DNA of 64,000 nucleotides from Caulobacter vibrioides (lineage in GTDB: Bacteria; Pseudomonadota; Alphaproteobacteria; Caulobacterales; Caulobacteraceae): contig LNIY01000001.1 in NCBI GenBank assembly GCA_001449105.1, forward strand, positions 124,001 through 188,000, given 5' to 3'. Under the pieces are notes generated by a model. The model was not told the origin of the DNA, ran no database searches, and saw nothing but the letters and a program-made list of their open reading frames with translations. Positions within the stretch are counted from its first letter, which is position 1, and every line of letters starts with the position of its first letter. Position numbers and translations under genes: made by a program. Positions 8,852 to 20,048 of this stretch are shown piece after piece.

Positions 8852-9643
8852 TTAGTTCTTTCTGGAGCTCGGCAATATTGCCTTCAGACGTTGATCATCC
8901 AGGGCGGTCAGCCTCGCCGCCTCGGCGAGGGCCGACTGGAGCTTGGTCTTGAAGCCGGCGACCACATCGCCCTCGCCCTTCTGCATGGCCCGATACCCCG
9001 CCAGGGCCACGTGCGCCGGATCGGTCCTGCCGGAATGTCGTCGCCTCGCGCCGTCCAGAGGGTCGGCGTCGGCGAAGACGCCTGCATCCGTCGGGCCTGG
9101 CATCAGGCAACTGACCGTGACGCTGGTGTCCTTCAGTTCGTTGCGCAGTGACCAGGCGAAACTGTCGAGGAAGGCCTTGCTGCCGTTATAGACGGCCTGG
9201 AACGAGCCCGGCATGAAAGCGGCGATGGACCCCGTGATCAGGATCCTGCCTCGGTCGCGCTCGCGCATGTCCCTGGCCAGATGCTGGATCAGATAGACGG
9301 CGCCGGTGACGTTGGCGTCGATCACCAGTCGCGCCTCGGTCCAGTCCTGGTCCAGAAAGCCGTAGCCCAGGCCGCGGTCAGCATTGATCATCAGAGCGTC
9401 GACAGGACGATCGGCCACCAGTTCGACGAGCTCATCGACGCCCTCGATCGTCGAAAGGTCGACCTGCAGCGCATAGACCCGTCCCCCGTACTGGTCGAGA
9501 CCAGCCTTGGCTTCGACGATCGAGGACAGGTCCGCGACGATGACGAGGTCATAGCCGTCCTCGGCAGCCAGACGGGCCAGTTCATATCCCACGCCCGAAG
9601 CAGCGCCGGTGACGACGGCCAGCGGCCTGAGCTCGTCAATCAT
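8852..9643 (-). CDS. Short-chain dehydrogenase/reductase
   Basis: A 263-aa SDR enzyme. The nucleotide-binding motif TGAASGVG is near residue 12, the helix-4 region reads MINAD in place of NNAG, a catalytic Ser is in ITGSIAAF, and the YxxxK motif is YNGSK. The sequence fits the family of broad-specificity NAD(P)-dependent oxidoreductases; the substrate cannot be read. Start ATG 9643 lies directly before the Rossmann motif; no good Shine-Dalgarno is seen. It is divergent from the ferritin-like gene. Confidence 0.88.
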   Translation of the reverse strand: MIDELRPLAVVTGAASGVGYELARLAAEDGYDLVIVADLSSIVEAKAGLDQYGGRVYALQVDLSTIEGVDELVELVADRPVDALMINADRGLGYGFLDQDWTEARLVIDANVTGAVYLIQHLARDMRERDRGRILITGSIAAFMPGSFQAVYNGSKAFLDSFAWSLRNELKDTSVTVSCLMPGPTDAGVFADADPLDGARRRHSGRTDPAHVALAGYRAMQKGEGDVVAGFKTKLQSALAEAARLTALDDQRLKAILPSSRKN

Positions 9644-9894
9644 CCGGCGTCCATTCGCGGATCGGGCTTGCGCGCAGGCGACGCGCCGCCATTCAGCCCG
9701 CGAGCGAGAGTTTCGCTTTTCATGAGATATCTCCCACCCAGATAACCGCCCCGCCCTCCTGGCGTTCCCCCTTTCAAGTCAAACACTTGCTATGTCGGAC
9801 ATCCGACATGCTGCCGGAAACGCACGGTTAGCTTCCCTCCCGGATCAACGGTCGCCACGGCGCGTTGGATGCTCTGACCATCAAGGGACGCCTC

Positions 9895-10467
9895 ATGAAC
9901 GACCAGGCCACCGACAAACCCTTCCTGAGCGACGTGCAGACCCTGCGCGCCAGGGCGCGGGAACACCTCGAGGACGGCGCGCTGACGCCCGCCTATGGGG
10001 GCGACGTCAACAAGACCATCGATATCCTGCAGACCGTGCTGGCCACCGAACTGGTGTGCGTGTTGCGCTACACTCTGCACTCGATCATCGCCTCGGGCAT
10101 CTCAAGCCAGGGCCCCAAGGCCGAATTCGCCGAACACGCCAAGGAAGAGCACGCGCACGCTTTGGCTGTCGCCGAGCGCATCACTCAGTTGGGCGGCACG
10201 CCGAACTTCAGCCCGGAAGGCCTAGCCACCCGTTCGGCCTCGCAATATGTCGAGGGCGAGAATCTGGTCGACATGATCAAGGAGAACCTGATCGCCGAAC
10301 GGATCGCCGTGGAGCACTATCGCGAGCTGATCCGCTATTTCGGCGACGACGATCCAACCACGCGGGTGATGCTGGAGGGCATCCTCGCCGTCGAGGAAGA
10401 ACACGCCGACGACATGCACGACCTCTTGGTCGCGCATGAAGGCACGCCGATGCTCGAGGACGCCTGA
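9895..10467 (+). CDS. Ferritin-like domain protein
   Basis: A 190-aa four-helix protein of the bacterioferritin/DPS-like superfamily. Candidate di-iron ligands are in ATELVCVLRYTLH, EHAKEEHAHAL, ENLIAERIAVEHY and VEEEHADDMHDL, the usual E...ExxH...E...ExxH pattern. A role in iron storage or peroxide protection is likely, and a catalase gene follows 4 kb away. ATG 9895 is preceded by AAGGGA, so the frame extension to 9865 is dropped. The next gene starts immediately after the stop. Confidence 0.85.
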   Translation: MNDQATDKPFLSDVQTLRARAREHLEDGALTPAYGGDVNKTIDILQTVLATELVCVLRYTLHSIIASGISSQGPKAEFAEHAKEEHAHALAVAERITQLGGTPNFSPEGLATRSASQYVEGENLVDMIKENLIAERIAVEHYRELIRYFGDDDPTTRVMLEGILAVEEEHADDMHDLLVAHEGTPMLEDA

Positions 10468-10468
10468 C

Positions 10469-11572
10469 TTGTCCGCAAAGGTCGCGCTCGCGACGTCACC
10501 GCCCCTGCCGCCGGCCGCAAAGGTGCTGGCCGCCCTTCGCAAAGCCATTCCTGTCATCAGATCACGCGCCGCCGACCTGGATGCGCGCAGCGCCTTTCCC
10601 GCCGACGACATCGATTTCCTGGCCCAGATCGGCGCCCTTGAGGTGATGGCCGGCGACACCCCCTCCCCCCGCGAGCTGATGGAGGCGCTGCGCCTTGTCG
10701 GCCGGGCCAACCTCAGCCTGGGCCGGATCTTCGAAGGCCATGTCAACGGCGCCCGCCTGATCGCTTGGTACGGATCGGTCGAACAGAGACGGACCCTGGG
10801 CGCAGACCTGGCCGCGGGAAAGGTCCTGGGCGTCTGGAACACCGAGCCTGCGCCTGGCGTGACGGTCGCCGAAGAGGGACTTCGAGGCGCCAAGTCATAC
10901 GCCACCGGCGCGGGTCATATAGACATCGCCGTGGTGACCGCCGCCACGTCGGAGGGCAAGCAGATGGTTCTGGCGCACGCCGCAGATCCGGCCCGCGCCG
11001 ATCCCTCGGCCTGGCGGGTGCGGGGCATGAGGGCGACGGTCAGCGGGACTTACGACCTCACCGGCCTGCCCGTGAACGCAGCGACGCGACTGGGCGCGCC
11101 TGGCGACTACGAACGCGAGCCGCGATTTTCGGCCGGCGCCTGGCGCTTTGCGGCGGTGCAGTTGGGCGGGGTGGAGCACGTACTGACGCTGCTGCGCGAT
11201 CACCTGGCGGACTCGCCTGCCGGCCAGGCCCCTGTTCACCGCGCCCGCTTCGGCAAGGCCCTGGCGGCCGCCCGATCGGCCTATCTGTGGGTGCGCGAGG
11301 CGGCCGATCGGGCCGAGGCGGCGAACGCGGGGCCCGAAACGATAAGCTTCGTCCTGCTGACCCGCGGCGTCGTGGAGGACGCGGGCCTGACGGTGATGGA
11401 AGCGGCTGCGCGCAGTATCGGAACGCGAGCCTTCTTCGTCGACAATCCCCTGGACCAGGCCTGCCGCGATCTGGCGATCTATCTGCGCCAACCGGTTCCG
11501 GACCAGGCGCTGGACCGCGCGGCGGCGGCTTTCCTGGCAGAGGACGCATGGACGGACGATCCCCTGTGGTGA
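10469..11572 (+). CDS. Acyl-CoA dehydrogenase family protein
   Basis: About 367 aa, related to flavin-dependent acyl-CoA dehydrogenases: a helical N-terminal domain, a middle strand domain (KVLGVWNTEPAPG, RGAKSYATGAGHID, which corresponds to the usual substrate/FAD loop) and a C-terminal helical bundle. Start TTG 10469 lies one base after the upstream stop with GAGGA at 10455-10459; ATG 10436 in the same frame would overlap the ferritin-like gene by 32 bases. It is the first gene of a tightly overlapping set with a PIG-L deacetylase, a NodS-like methyltransferase and a convergent glycosyltransferase, a combination I know from other proteobacteria without a proven product. Confidence 0.8.
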   Translation: MSAKVALATSPPLPPAAKVLAALRKAIPVIRSRAADLDARSAFPADDIDFLAQIGALEVMAGDTPSPRELMEALRLVGRANLSLGRIFEGHVNGARLIAWYGSVEQRRTLGADLAAGKVLGVWNTEPAPGVTVAEEGLRGAKSYATGAGHIDIAVVTAATSEGKQMVLAHAADPARADPSAWRVRGMRATVSGTYDLTGLPVNAATRLGAPGDYEREPRFSAGAWRFAAVQLGGVEHVLTLLRDHLADSPAGQAPVHRARFGKALAAARSAYLWVREAADRAEAANAGPETISFVLLTRGVVEDAGLTVMEAAARSIGTRAFFVDNPLDQACRDLAIYLRQPVPDQALDRAAAAFLAEDAWTDDPLW

Positions 11573-12324
11573 CGGCGCTCGGCGAACCGGCCTGGGCCGC
11601 GCTGGTCAACCAGGCTTTCAATCTCGACGCCAAGGCGCTGGACGGCCTGTCGCCGTTCCTGATCCTGGCGCCGCATCCCGACGACGAGACGCTGGGCTGC
11701 GGCGGCCTGATCGCCCGCGCCAGCAAGCTGGGCCTGAAACCTCGCGTGGCCTACCTCACCGACGGCGAGGGGTCGCACAAAGGCTCGGCCACCTGGCCGC
11801 CTGGGCGTCTGGCTCGCGCCCGGCGGCAAGAAGCCCTGGCGGCCCTCGACATTCTTGGCGTTCCGCCCGACGACGTTCACTTCATGGGCTGGCCGGACGG
11901 TGCGCCCCTCCCGCGCGATCAGGCCGCCTACGCCGCCGCGCTGCGCGACCTGCGCGAATGGTCGGATCGCTTCAAGCCGTGGAGCGTCTGGGCGCCGTGG
12001 CGTCATGAACAGCATTGCGACCATGTCGCAGCCAATGTTCTGGCGTCCGACTACATCGCCTCGATCGACACCCGCGAGCCAGTCAAGATGGAGTATCTGG
12101 TCTGGGGTTGGGCCGATCCGGACCTGGCTCATCGCCACGGAGCCAAAGGCGTCTGGGGCCTGATGTGCGGCGACGAGATCGCCCGGCGTCGACTCGCCCT
12201 GGCTTGCCACGAAACCCAGATGACGCCGCTGATACACGACGCCGCCGAGAGTTTCAGGGTGTCGCCCGAACTGGCGGCCCTGACCGATCGGCCGGTCGAG
12301 ATCTTTCTGGAGTGCCGCCGTTGA
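11548..12324 (+). CDS. PIG-L family deacetylase
   Basis: A 258-aa LmbE/PIG-L-type zinc-dependent N-deacetylase. The metal motif is APHPDDE (His43, Asp45, Asp46) and the second metal-binding His cluster is HEQHCDHVAAN. The family removes acetyl groups from N-acetylglucosamine-type conjugates. ATG 11548 has GAGGA just upstream and overlaps the acyl-CoA dehydrogenase gene by 25 bases; its TGA overlaps the TTG start of the methyltransferase. The open frame continues upstream for hundreds of codons, but that part is a shadow of the previous gene. Confidence 0.88.
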   Translation: MDGRSPVVTALGEPAWAALVNQAFNLDAKALDGLSPFLILAPHPDDETLGCGGLIARASKLGLKPRVAYLTDGEGSHKGSATWPPGRLARARRQEALAALDILGVPPDDVHFMGWPDGAPLPRDQAAYAAALRDLREWSDRFKPWSVWAPWRHEQHCDHVAANVLASDYIASIDTREPVKMEYLVWGWADPDLAHRHGAKGVWGLMCGDEIARRRLALACHETQMTPLIHDAAESFRVSPELAALTDRPVEIFLECRR

Positions 12325-12902
12325 GGAAGACCCGCTCGCTCGAGCCCGACTATTTCGAGGGCCTCTACGCGGCCAATCCCGACCCATGGGGTTTCGAAAC
12401 CAGCGATTACGAGCGCGAGAAGTATCAAGCCACCCTCGCCGCCCTTGGCGGCGAGCAAGCCACACAGGGCCTGGAGGTCGGCTGCTCGATCGGCGTCCTG
12501 ACCAGGCGGCTGGCCGCGCGCTGCGACCACCTGCTGGCGCTCGACGTCTCGGCGACTGCGCTCAAACAAGCCCGTCGGCGCTGCACGGACCTGGCCAATG
12601 TGCAGTTCGCCCAGCTTCAGATTCCCCAAGATTACGTCGCCGGCGCCTTCGACCTGATCGTGTTGTCGGAGGTCGCCTATTATTGGGACGACGCCGATCT
12701 GGCCTTGACGGCCAAGGCCTTTGGCGCAACGCGCGTTCCGCACGGCCGCATCCTGCTGGTCCACTGGCTGGGCGAGACCGACTATCCAAAGACCGCCGAC
12801 GAGGCCGTCGAGACCCTCCGAGCCCACCTGGGCGAGGCCATCAGCGTCGAGACGGCGCAACGCAACGCCGACTATCGCCTTGACCTGTGGCGCTGGATCT
12901 AG
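12321..12902 (+). CDS. NodS-like SAM-dependent methyltransferase
   Basis: A 193-aa class I methyltransferase. The start of the fold reads YFEGLYAANPDPWGFETS, typical of the NodS family, which N-methylates a deacetylated chito-oligosaccharide in rhizobia. The SAM motif is LEVGCSIGVLT and post-motif LLALDVS. Start TTG 12321 overlaps the PIG-L stop (TTGA). The pairing deacetylase then methyltransferase mirrors NodB-NodS chemistry, so a methylated amino sugar is a reasonable inference. The stop overlaps the stop of the convergent glycosyltransferase by four bases. Confidence 0.85.
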   Translation: MRKTRSLEPDYFEGLYAANPDPWGFETSDYEREKYQATLAALGGEQATQGLEVGCSIGVLTRRLAARCDHLLALDVSATALKQARRRCTDLANVQFAQLQIPQDYVAGAFDLIVLSEVAYYWDDADLALTAKAFGATRVPHGRILLVHWLGETDYPKTADEAVETLRAHLGEAISVETAQRNADYRLDLWRWI

Positions 12903-13915
12903 CCGGCTTTCGCCAGCATCAGCCGCTCGCGCCCGATCCGCACGAGGGCGCGCGCCCTGTCGACCTCGGCCGGAAGATCCGCGAAGGTCAGGGCCGGTCC
13001 GCATGCCGCCAGGCCGAGCGCGACATTGAGCGGCGGCGCCTCGTGGATGGGCTCGTCGATCGCCTGACGCCCCCACAAGTCCAGCGTATCGGAAGTTCCT
13101 CCAACAGCGCGACCGGCCAAACGACAGGAAGTAAAGACCTTGACGTCGATCGGATGGCGCACCCTCCCGTCGGCGGCCCGCACGGCTTCGAACAGCGCCT
13201 TGTCCTCCCCGACCGGCGGGGCCGGCGCGCCGCCGATCCGGGCGTACACGCCCAGGGTCAGGGCCATGCTGGCGCCCCCTTCATAGGAATGGTGCGGCCA
13301 AGCCTCGCCGCTCCGCCCCGCTCGCAAGGCGTCGAGGGCGGCATAGTAGCGACGAAGCAGGGCCAGGCGCGCGCGATGCTCGCGATCCAGCCCCCGAAGC
13401 TCCGTCCCCTTCAGCCGCGCCAGCCCCGCCACCGCGTCGTAGCCGGCGTCGACATGGTCCAGCGTCCGTAACAGCCAGTCGCCGGCGACCTGGGTATCGG
13501 CGTCGGTGGTCAGCAGCAGGTCTTCGGGCGATCTGAGAAAGGCCGAGGCGGCCTCAAGCGCCGCTCGCCTGGCGCCGCCGGCATGCGCCTGGTTCGAAGC
13601 CAACCGCATCTCGACGACCTCGACGTCTGCGCCCATCCGCCGGGCAATCGCGGCGGTTTTGTCCGAGCAGTTGTTAGCCAGCACCAGAATGCAAAGCGAG
13701 GCGACTCTGTCGTCTCGCTCCATCGCCAGCAAACGTCCAAGGCAGACTTCGATCCAGGCCGCTTCGTTCTGCGCAGGCACGGCCACGGCCACGTGTCGCC
13801 TCACGGCCAGATCCTCATGCGCATAGCGTTCTATTCTCCCGTCCGGCGAAAGCGCACGGCGGGTTGCAAACTCTTCGCGGGCAAGAAGGTTCGAACCTGA
13901 ACGACGCCGAAACAA
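12899..13915 (-). CDS. Family 2 glycosyltransferase
   Basis: A 338-aa GT-A fold glycosyltransferase. The opening strand is VAVAVPAQNEAAWIE, the nucleotide-sugar metal motif is TTDADTQV, and a later acidic motif is EDKALFE. No membrane spans are evident. It converges on the methyltransferase with a four-base overlap and belongs functionally with the acyl-CoA dehydrogenase / PIG-L / NodS-like set. ATG 13915 is used; the first about 40 residues precede the conserved fold and an internal start is possible. Confidence 0.85.
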   Translation of the reverse strand: MFRRRSGSNLLAREEFATRRALSPDGRIERYAHEDLAVRRHVAVAVPAQNEAAWIEVCLGRLLAMERDDRVASLCILVLANNCSDKTAAIARRMGADVEVVEMRLASNQAHAGGARRAALEAASAFLRSPEDLLLTTDADTQVAGDWLLRTLDHVDAGYDAVAGLARLKGTELRGLDREHRARLALLRRYYAALDALRAGRSGEAWPHHSYEGGASMALTLGVYARIGGAPAPPVGEDKALFEAVRAADGRVRHPIDVKVFTSCRLAGRAVGGTSDTLDLWGRQAIDEPIHEAPPLNVALGLAACGPALTFADLPAEVDRARALVRIGRERLMLAKAG

Positions 13916-14011
13916 ATATATATTTCAGCCCCTTATGTCGGATTGGCGACGGCAACTTCGATGAAGCCGAGACGTTGAAGCAGCCAACTCCTCACAACCG
14001 AAAGACGTCGC

Positions 14012-16207
<2,196 letters not shown>

Positions 16208-16220
16208 GCGATCGGCGCAC

Positions 16221-17138
16221 ATGAGCGGCGAGAGGATTGACTGCCTGATCGTCGGCGGCGGGCCTGCGGGCCTGACCGCCGCGATCTATCTGGCGCGCTT
16301 CCGGCTGTCGGTGGTGGTCGTCGACGCTGGCCACAGCCGCGCCGCCCTGATCGCGCTGACCCGCAACCATGCGGGCTTTCCCGAAGGCATATCGGGCAAG
16401 GCCCTGCTGGCGCGCATGCGAAAGCAGGCTGAGCTCCATGGCGCACGGATCATCTTGGGCCGGGTCGAAGAACTGAACGTCGCGCCCGAGGGCTTCGTCG
16501 TCCGCAGTTCGACCAGCGAGCTTCGGGCTGGCGCCGTATTGCTCGCGACCGGGGTGACCAATCTTCGCCCCCCGATGGACGAGACGCTTCACATGCGGGC
16601 TCTGGAGCAAGGTCGCCTGCGCTACTGCCCGGTCTGCGACGGATACGAAGTGACGGACCAACGGGTGGCGGTGATCGGCATTGGCGCCCGCGCGGCGGGC
16701 GAGGCAGAATTCCTGCGCGCCTATACGGCGAGCGTCACGCTTATCGCTCTGGAGGCCGATGACGGGCTCGACGACAGTCAGCGCCGGCGTCTCGATGAGA
16801 TCGGGGTCAGGCGCATCGCCGGCCCGGCTGGAGACTTCGCACTGGAGGACGACAGCATCAGTCTGGCCTGCTCCAAGGGACGCCTGCGCTTCGATGCCAT
16901 CTATCCCGCGCTCGGATCGGAGGTTCACTCCGAGCTGGCGCACGGCCTGGGCGCGGCGGTGACGCAAGACGGCTGCATCAGGGTGGACGCCCATCAACGG
17001 ACGAGCATCGATGGCCTGTACGCCGCCGGCGACGTCGTGCTGGGCCTGGACCAGATCAGCCACGCCATGGGCGAGGCCGGCGTCGCCGCCACGGCCCTGC
17101 GCAACGATCTGGCCAAGCAGGCGCCGTTCGTGCGCTGA
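16221..17138 (+). CDS. Thioredoxin-reductase-like flavoprotein
   Basis: A 305-aa NAD(P)/FAD-dependent pyridine-nucleotide-disulfide oxidoreductase. The FAD motif GGGPAG is at residues 12-17, the redox pair CPVC is at 136-139, and the NAD(P)-binding stretch AVIGIGARAAGE lies in the middle. The end (GLYAAGDVV) is the conserved FAD-binding motif before the C-terminal helix. The CPVC pair is like thioredoxin reductase CATC but with a different filling. It follows the catalase closely and should serve thiol redox or peroxide defence. Confidence 0.88.
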   Translation: MSGERIDCLIVGGGPAGLTAAIYLARFRLSVVVVDAGHSRAALIALTRNHAGFPEGISGKALLARMRKQAELHGARIILGRVEELNVAPEGFVVRSSTSELRAGAVLLATGVTNLRPPMDETLHMRALEQGRLRYCPVCDGYEVTDQRVAVIGIGARAAGEAEFLRAYTASVTLIALEADDGLDDSQRRRLDEIGVRRIAGPAGDFALEDDSISLACSKGRLRFDAIYPALGSEVHSELAHGLGAAVTQDGCIRVDAHQRTSIDGLYAAGDVVLGLDQISHAMGEAGVAATALRNDLAKQAPFVR

Positions 17139-17141
17139 CCA

Positions 17142-17177
17142 GGGGAGGCTGCGGGAAACGCCCCGAAGCCCCCCTTT
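17142..17177. terminator. Hairpin between convergent genes
   Basis: The run GGGGAGGCTGCGGG at 17142-17155 can pair with GCCCCGAAGCCCCCC at 17160-17174 around an AAAC loop, followed by TTT. It lies between the flavoprotein stop and the CsbD-like stop, so it probably ends the catalase-flavoprotein transcript. Confidence 0.5.
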
Positions 17178-17187
17178 GGTCGACGGC

Positions 17188-17532
17188 CTAGCGCGGATCG
17201 GGCAGATAGACGGTCCGGCTGCGTCCGCGCAGAAGCAGTCCCAGCAGAATGCCGACGGACGCCGCGATAGCCATGGCCGGAAGGGGCTTATCCTTCACAT
17301 AGGTCTCGATGGTGTCGAGGCGTTCGTGCACCTCGCCGCGCACCGTAGCCAGCGCGCCCTCCAGCCGGTCGCGCACGTCCTCGGTCAGCTTGCCGTAAGC
17401 CCGCTGAGCGCCGCCGGCGGCTTGGTTCAACTTGCCCTTGACCTGGGTGGCGCTGTCGCCGGTCAATCCGCCGACGGCGTCCTGAACCCGGCCGACGCCT
17501 TGGCGGGCGGCGCCTGTGACTTGATCGTCCAT
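17188..17532 (-). CDS. CsbD-like stress protein with membrane anchor
   Basis: A 114-aa protein. The N-terminal part (QVTGAARQGVGRVQDAVGGL, VKGKLNQAAGG) carries the repeated K/R-G-x-x-Q/D-x-x-x-G pattern of CsbD-like proteins. An amphipathic helix (RDRLEGALATVRGEVHERLD) follows, and a C-terminal hydrophobic span (AMAIAASVGILLGLLL) with an Arg-rich end is like ElaB/YqjD anchors. ATG 17532 is preceded by AAAGGA. It is likely induced by stress and associated with the inner membrane. Confidence 0.75.
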   Translation of the reverse strand: MDDQVTGAARQGVGRVQDAVGGLTGDSATQVKGKLNQAAGGAQRAYGKLTEDVRDRLEGALATVRGEVHERLDTIETYVKDKPLPAMAIAASVGILLGLLLRGRSRTVYLPDPR

Positions 17533-17745
17533 CGGTTTGTCCTTTGCCGGCCGCCGAACGCGGCGACAGACCAATCCGCCAGCCGCGCGGGTGTTCCGAA
17601 GAACATCCAGCGACTGTCGTTTGAGCCTTGGCTTACCCGCGACCGATCAGGAAGCGTCGGTATGGCGCGCCTTGGCGCTGCGGCGCACGCCATGGCCGCG
17701 CTGGCCCCAGCCATGACCTCCATTTCCTCGGTTCGGGCGTTCCGA

Positions 17746-18429
17746 TCAGCGATCGACCCCGACGTCGACCGTGTATCGCATCGTCTCGCCCCTGCGGGCG
17801 GCGTTGCGCATCAGATAGACCTCGATCTTGTAGCGACCGCTGACCGCCGCCCGCCCGCGATAGCGATCGCCGCTCGTCGAGCCGTTGAACAGCGCCTGGT
17901 CGGCGCGCGGCGCGGTGACGTTGAAATAGCCCGAACGGTTGGAGCTTTGCAGCGACACGCGGATCGTCTGGCCGGCCCGGACGTCGAGCAGATAGGTCAT
18001 GGTCTCGTAACCATGGAGCGCACCACGTCGGCTGGCCGAGGACGCCCCGCGATCGAAGCGGATGTCCTCGGTGCGACCGCTGGCGACCGGGCCGCCGACG
18101 GGTCCTGGCAAGGTGACTGGCCGGCCCGGTGCAGGGCGCCGGCAATCGGGGGCCGGAGTGGTGATGATGGAGTCGTAACGGCCGTTGACAGTGGCCACCG
18201 ACAGGCAGACCCCACGCCGCTCGTTCCACCAGTAGGTCCACTTGCGATCATCGCCTGTCTGGCCGCCGACATTGGCATAGCCCCGCGCGGCCAGCTCGCT
18301 TTCGCCGCTCGAACCACGAGCGCCGATCAGATCGCGCACATCGGACGGCGTCACCTGCGCCACGGCCAAGGCCAATGGCGTCAGGGCCAAAAGCGCAGTC
18401 AAGGTCATGGTATTCGCCCAATGGCGCAT
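17746..18429 (-). CDS. Secreted protein of unknown function
   Basis: A 227-aa exported protein with signal peptide (MTLTALLALTPLALAVAQ). The first half has an aromatic/Cys region (KWTYWWNERRGVCLSV) and the second half a beta-rich segment (YLLDVRAGQTIRVSLQSSN, GRYKIEVYLMRN) that looks like a pre-peptidase C-terminal-type beta-sandwich. ATG 18429 has GAGAGG upstream and starts just before the signal segment. No family name can be given with confidence. Confidence 0.7.
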   Translation of the reverse strand: MRHWANTMTLTALLALTPLALAVAQVTPSDVRDLIGARGSSGESELAARGYANVGGQTGDDRKWTYWWNERRGVCLSVATVNGRYDSIITTPAPDCRRPAPGRPVTLPGPVGGPVASGRTEDIRFDRGASSASRRGALHGYETMTYLLDVRAGQTIRVSLQSSNRSGYFNVTAPRADQALFNGSTSGDRYRGRAAVSGRYKIEVYLMRNAARRGETMRYTVDVGVDR

Positions 18430-18603
18430 CAGGCCTCTCCAATCTGAATCGGAAAGGCCGCGGAAGACCACCTTTGCGTCAGACCGCGACCTTCCCCGAA
18501 CACAACCCTTAGGGGGCTACCGCAGCTTTGGGAAGACGTCGTTCGGCCAAACATGACGCCTCCGCTTAAGTCCTCTATGCTGGCCGAAACCTAGAGGTCG
18601 GCG

Positions 18604-18978
18604 ATGCTGAAAGCGGTCGAGTGTCTCGTGTCGGCGGCTGCACTGGCGTTTCTGACGACGGCGCCAGCCCTTGCCCAGGCGCCTGTACCGCCTCCGCCGA
18701 ACTGGTCGCCCAACCTCGATTGCAACGCGCGCATCTACGCGGTCGACACACTGATATGTGAGGACGTCGCCTTGCTGGAGAGCGCGCGGAAGGTTGAGGC
18801 GGCGTATGTGAGGGCCGCCGCCGTTCGACCTGACGGCTCGTTGCAGGCCGACCAAGTGGCTTGGTCCAAGCAGCGCAACATGTGCGTCTTCGAGCGCAAG
18901 GCGAGCGGATGCGTCAAACGCCTGCAGGATCGCCGGACCAAAACGCTCGAAGCGTTGATCTTAGGGTTCCAGCCCTGA
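18604..18978 (+). CDS. LprI-like secreted protein (DUF1311)
   Basis: A 124-aa secreted protein with a Sec signal peptide ending in APALAQA. The mature domain has the Cys/Trp pattern of the lysozyme-inhibitor LprI N-terminal family (LDCNARIYAVDTLICED, LESARKVEAAY, WSKQRNMC, C-terminal CVKRLQDRRTKTLE), with four Cys that could form two disulfides. A role in protecting the cell wall is known for some family members only. Start ATG 18604 precedes the signal peptide directly. Confidence 0.8.
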   Translation: MLKAVECLVSAAALAFLTTAPALAQAPVPPPPNWSPNLDCNARIYAVDTLICEDVALLESARKVEAAYVRAAAVRPDGSLQADQVAWSKQRNMCVFERKASGCVKRLQDRRTKTLEALILGFQP

Positions 18979-19186
18979 TCTGCACCCGCCGGACCAGTCT
19001 TGATTGGTGAACTTGGATTGAACCGCGACGCGGACAAGGCGCCGCATCAGACGTTCGAGATCGTCCCTCGTCGCGCTGCCGCGTTTCGCCGAGCCAAGCA
19101 GGCTCTCCGTCAACTGCGCCTTCAGCGTCGGTGTCGATGATCCAGCATCCCTCCGCCGCCGTATACAGCGCGACAGAGGAGGTGAC

Positions 19187-20002
19187 ATGCTCGACAAGAT
19201 CGTCCGTACGGCCGCCGTGACTGGCCTGGCCGCCGCCTGCACGGCGTGCGCCGGCGGCGGCGCCTCGCAGTCCGGCTTCCTGGCCAACTACGACGGCCTG
19301 GCCAAGCGGCCGGGAAGCCTTCGCGCCACGGTGTACGAGCGCCGCGACGAGGCGATGGCTGGAACCATAGAGTGGCTGTGGATCGCGCCGGCCACGAGCC
19401 ATGCCGGCCAGCCCCAGTCGGTCGACGACGACGATCGCCAGGCCGTGCTGGCCGAGGTCGACCGGCAGGTCTGCTACGAGCTTAGCAAGCGCTTCACCCT
19501 GGTCGACGCGCCCTCCCCCGAGGCCGGGACCGTCAGGGTCGGGGTGACCCGCATCGACCGCACCAACCAGGCCGGATCAGCCGCATCGGCGGCGGCCAAC
19601 TTCTTCATTCCGGGTCCCGTGTCGGTGCGGGTCCCGGGCGGCGTGGGCGGGCTATGGGCCGAGGCCGAACTCCTGACGCCCAGCGGCGCCCAGGCGGCCG
19701 CCCTGGTCTGGAGCCGCCAGGCCATGGTGCTGGGCGCCGACAAGCCTTCGCTGTCGCCGATCGGGGACGCCCATCAGCTGGCCGAACCGTTCGGCGACGC
19801 CGTGGCGAGCGCCCTGGCGCCGCGCGAGCGCAAGCCCCGTCCCGTGGCGACGCCCGACCCGTGCGCGCGCTTTGGCCCGCGACTGCGTCCTGAGGGGCTG
19901 ATCGTGCGCATGGCCACTGGGCTCTATCAGCCGGAGCTGAGCGGGAGCAAACCTCAGGATCGCGATCCTCAGGATGGCCAAGACAAGGCCCCGCCCAAAT
20001 GA
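19187..20002 (+). CDS. DUF3313-like lipoprotein
   Basis: A 271-aa lipoprotein. The N-terminus has a signal followed by a Cys-rich lipobox-like stretch (LAAACTACAGG), and the mature start SGFLANYDGL matches DUF3313 lipoproteins. Strands with a conserved acidic/Arg pattern (VRVGVTRIDRT) follow, and the C-terminal tail is low complexity. An AGGAGG site lies at 19174-19179 before ATG 19187. Function unknown, outer-membrane association likely. Confidence 0.75.
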   Translation: MLDKIVRTAAVTGLAAACTACAGGGASQSGFLANYDGLAKRPGSLRATVYERRDEAMAGTIEWLWIAPATSHAGQPQSVDDDDRQAVLAEVDRQVCYELSKRFTLVDAPSPEAGTVRVGVTRIDRTNQAGSAASAAANFFIPGPVSVRVPGGVGGLWAEAELLTPSGAQAAALVWSRQAMVLGADKPSLSPIGDAHQLAEPFGDAVASALAPRERKPRPVATPDPCARFGPRLRPEGLIVRMATGLYQPELSGSKPQDRDPQDGQDKAPPK

Positions 20003-20007
20003 CGACG

Positions 20008-20036
20008 GCCGGCCTCGATCGACAGCCGAGGCCGGC
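20008..20036. terminator. Bidirectional hairpin between convergent genes
   Basis: A perfect 10-bp inverted repeat (GCCGGCCTCG at 20008-20017, CGAGGCCGGC at 20027-20036) with a nine-base loop sits between the DUF3313 gene and the ChrR-like gene. Flanking GAC/GTC could extend it with one bulge. No T tract follows. Confidence 0.5.
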
Positions 20037-20048
20037 GTCGCCCGACGC

